A stretch of DNA of 64,000 nucleotides from Pseudopedobacter sp965218985 (lineage in GTDB: Bacteria; Bacteroidota; Bacteroidia; Sphingobacteriales; Sphingobacteriaceae): positions 124,001 through 188,000 of the forward strand of contig CBDCMP010000007.1 in assembly GCA_965218985.1 (NCBI GenBank), given 5' to 3'. The position numbers and the translations under genes were made by a program. Below the pieces are notes generated by a model, which saw only the letters and a list, made by a program, of their open reading frames with translations, made no database searches and had not been told where the DNA came from. The first letter of the stretch is position 1, and each line of letters begins with the position of its first letter. Shown here piece by piece: positions 63,478 through 64,000 of this stretch.

Positions 63478-63542
63478 AAACCGCTAAAACGGTTTCAATT
63501 GCAAATCAAATATAGCCCGTGGTTTAAACCATGGGGCTATAT
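63478..63542. repeat. Palindromic intergenic element (REP-like)
   Basis: Two hairpins stand side by side: AAACCG-CTAAAA-CGGTTT (63478-63495) and a long one, ATATAGCCC (63510-63518) against GGGCTATAT (63534-63542) enclosing the perfect palindrome TGGTTTAAACCA. Strong dyads of this kind recur in Sphingobacteria genomes as REP-like sequences; only this copy is in the window. It lies between tRNA-Leu and the hydrolase gene. Confidence 0.6.
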
Positions 63543-63593
63543 GAAACAGGAATTTTAATGGATTTATCCATTTCCCATCTGATCAAATTCATC

Positions 63594-64000
63594 CTAGATT
63601 GTTAAAACTAGTCCGTCATAGGCCAGATGAATCCCCTCTGGTAATTCTTTGGAGATCTCGGCGTGAGTACCTAACCTGTGGCTCACATGAGTGAAATACG
63701 TTTGTTTTGCATTTATTTTTTTCGCAAAAGCAATGGCTTCATCCATAGTGAAATGGGAGATATGTTTCTCTTTTTGCAAGGCATTGATCACTAATATCTC
63801 GCTCCCCTTCACTTTTTCCACCTCAATCTCGTCAATGGTTTTCGCATCGGTGATGTAAGTGAAATCCTTGATTCTAAACCCCAGAACCGCGAGTTTATAG
63901 TGCATCACCTCGATGGGCATGAAATCGATATCCCCAATATGAAATGGATTTAAAGTGATCTCATGCAAATTCAATAGCGGAATCCCGGGATATTTAAATT
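63594..64000 (-). CDS. Metallo-beta-lactamase-fold hydrolase (PhnP-like), 3' part only
   Basis: The frame is open through the right window edge; about 135 C-terminal residues are visible. HYKLAVLGFRIKDFTYITDA (conserved His and Asp of motif IV), VINALQKEKHISHFTMDEAI and YFTHVSHRLGTHAEI are the late blocks of the PhnP-like/phosphoribosyl cyclic phosphodiesterase MBL subfamily. The N-terminal HxHxDH motif lies outside. Such enzymes hydrolyse phosphodiesters with two metal ions. Substrate unknown. Confidence 0.85.
   Translation of the reverse strand, partial: FKYPGIPLLNLHEITLNPFHIGDIDFMPIEVMHYKLAVLGFRIKDFTYITDAKTIDEIEVEKVKGSEILVINALQKEKHISHFTMDEAIAFAKKINAKQTYFTHVSHRLGTHAEISKELPEGIHLAYDGLVLTI

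Overview
The window reads as a chromosomal segment of a Bacteroidota bacterium, most likely family Sphingobacteriaceae (Pedobacter-like). Pointers are a SusC-type TonB-dependent receptor paired with a DUF4249 lipoprotein, a DUF2911 protein, many short-spacer lipoproteins, AT-rich intergenic DNA, a TTTG/TAnnTTT-type promoter and a Nudix-fold sugar regulator. This assignment is inference from gene content; no rRNA is present.

Left part (1-27,750), ordinary chromosome: an aldose epimerase-like gene whose stop lies in a MITE-like repeat, a DnaQ-like exonuclease, three secreted thioredoxin-fold proteins, an NlpC/P60 lipoprotein, mutS, a polysaccharide deacetylase lipoprotein, the DUF4249/TonB receptor pair, a DUF2911 protein, a PAS protein with a phospho-acceptor helix but no ATPase, a very degenerate DEAD-box protein, riboflavin synthase, a biotin carboxylase, a GAF histidine kinase and threonine aldolase. 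A glycolytic block follows (sugar kinase, Nudix-type regulator, pfkA, degenerate kinase paralogue, gapA), with two matching 21-bp palindromes that look like operators of the regulator. A three-gene envelope-sugar operon (FAD enzyme, GtrA, GT2) ends this part.

Centre (28,150-59,060), accessory island: about 30 kb of very large proteins without signal peptides, mixed with small AT-rich lipoprotein genes. I read it as a polymorphic-toxin cassette array. A toxin with a conserved N-terminal region of roughly 650 residues occurs three times: a remnant, a frameshifted copy and an intact copy. The tails differ: a DUF3289-like end in copy 1 and an LAS-metallopeptidase-like end (HxxGxAxD plus HxxHxH) in copy 2. 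Each full copy is followed by candidate immunity lipoproteins and then by the start of a large beta-rich scaffold gene, truncated (688 aa) after cassette 1 and complete (2127 aa) after cassette 2. Cassettes are bounded by a 149-bp repeat, and the two scaffold genes share a nearly identical 767-bp block, so homologous recombination could swap cassettes. Downstream lie a 1625-aa protein, a small phage-tail-like protein, a 1441-aa FN3/glycosidase fibre-like protein and a TIGR02594-type wall hydrolase cut off by a decayed IS5-family element. No sheath, tube, baseplate or ClpV gene is present, so any delivery machine would have to be encoded elsewhere.

Right part (59,100-64,000): an unrecognised lipoprotein, a molybdate uptake operon (modA-mop-modB-modC), tRNA-Leu(GAG), a palindromic repeat and the 3' part of a metallo-beta-lactamase-fold hydrolase running off the window.
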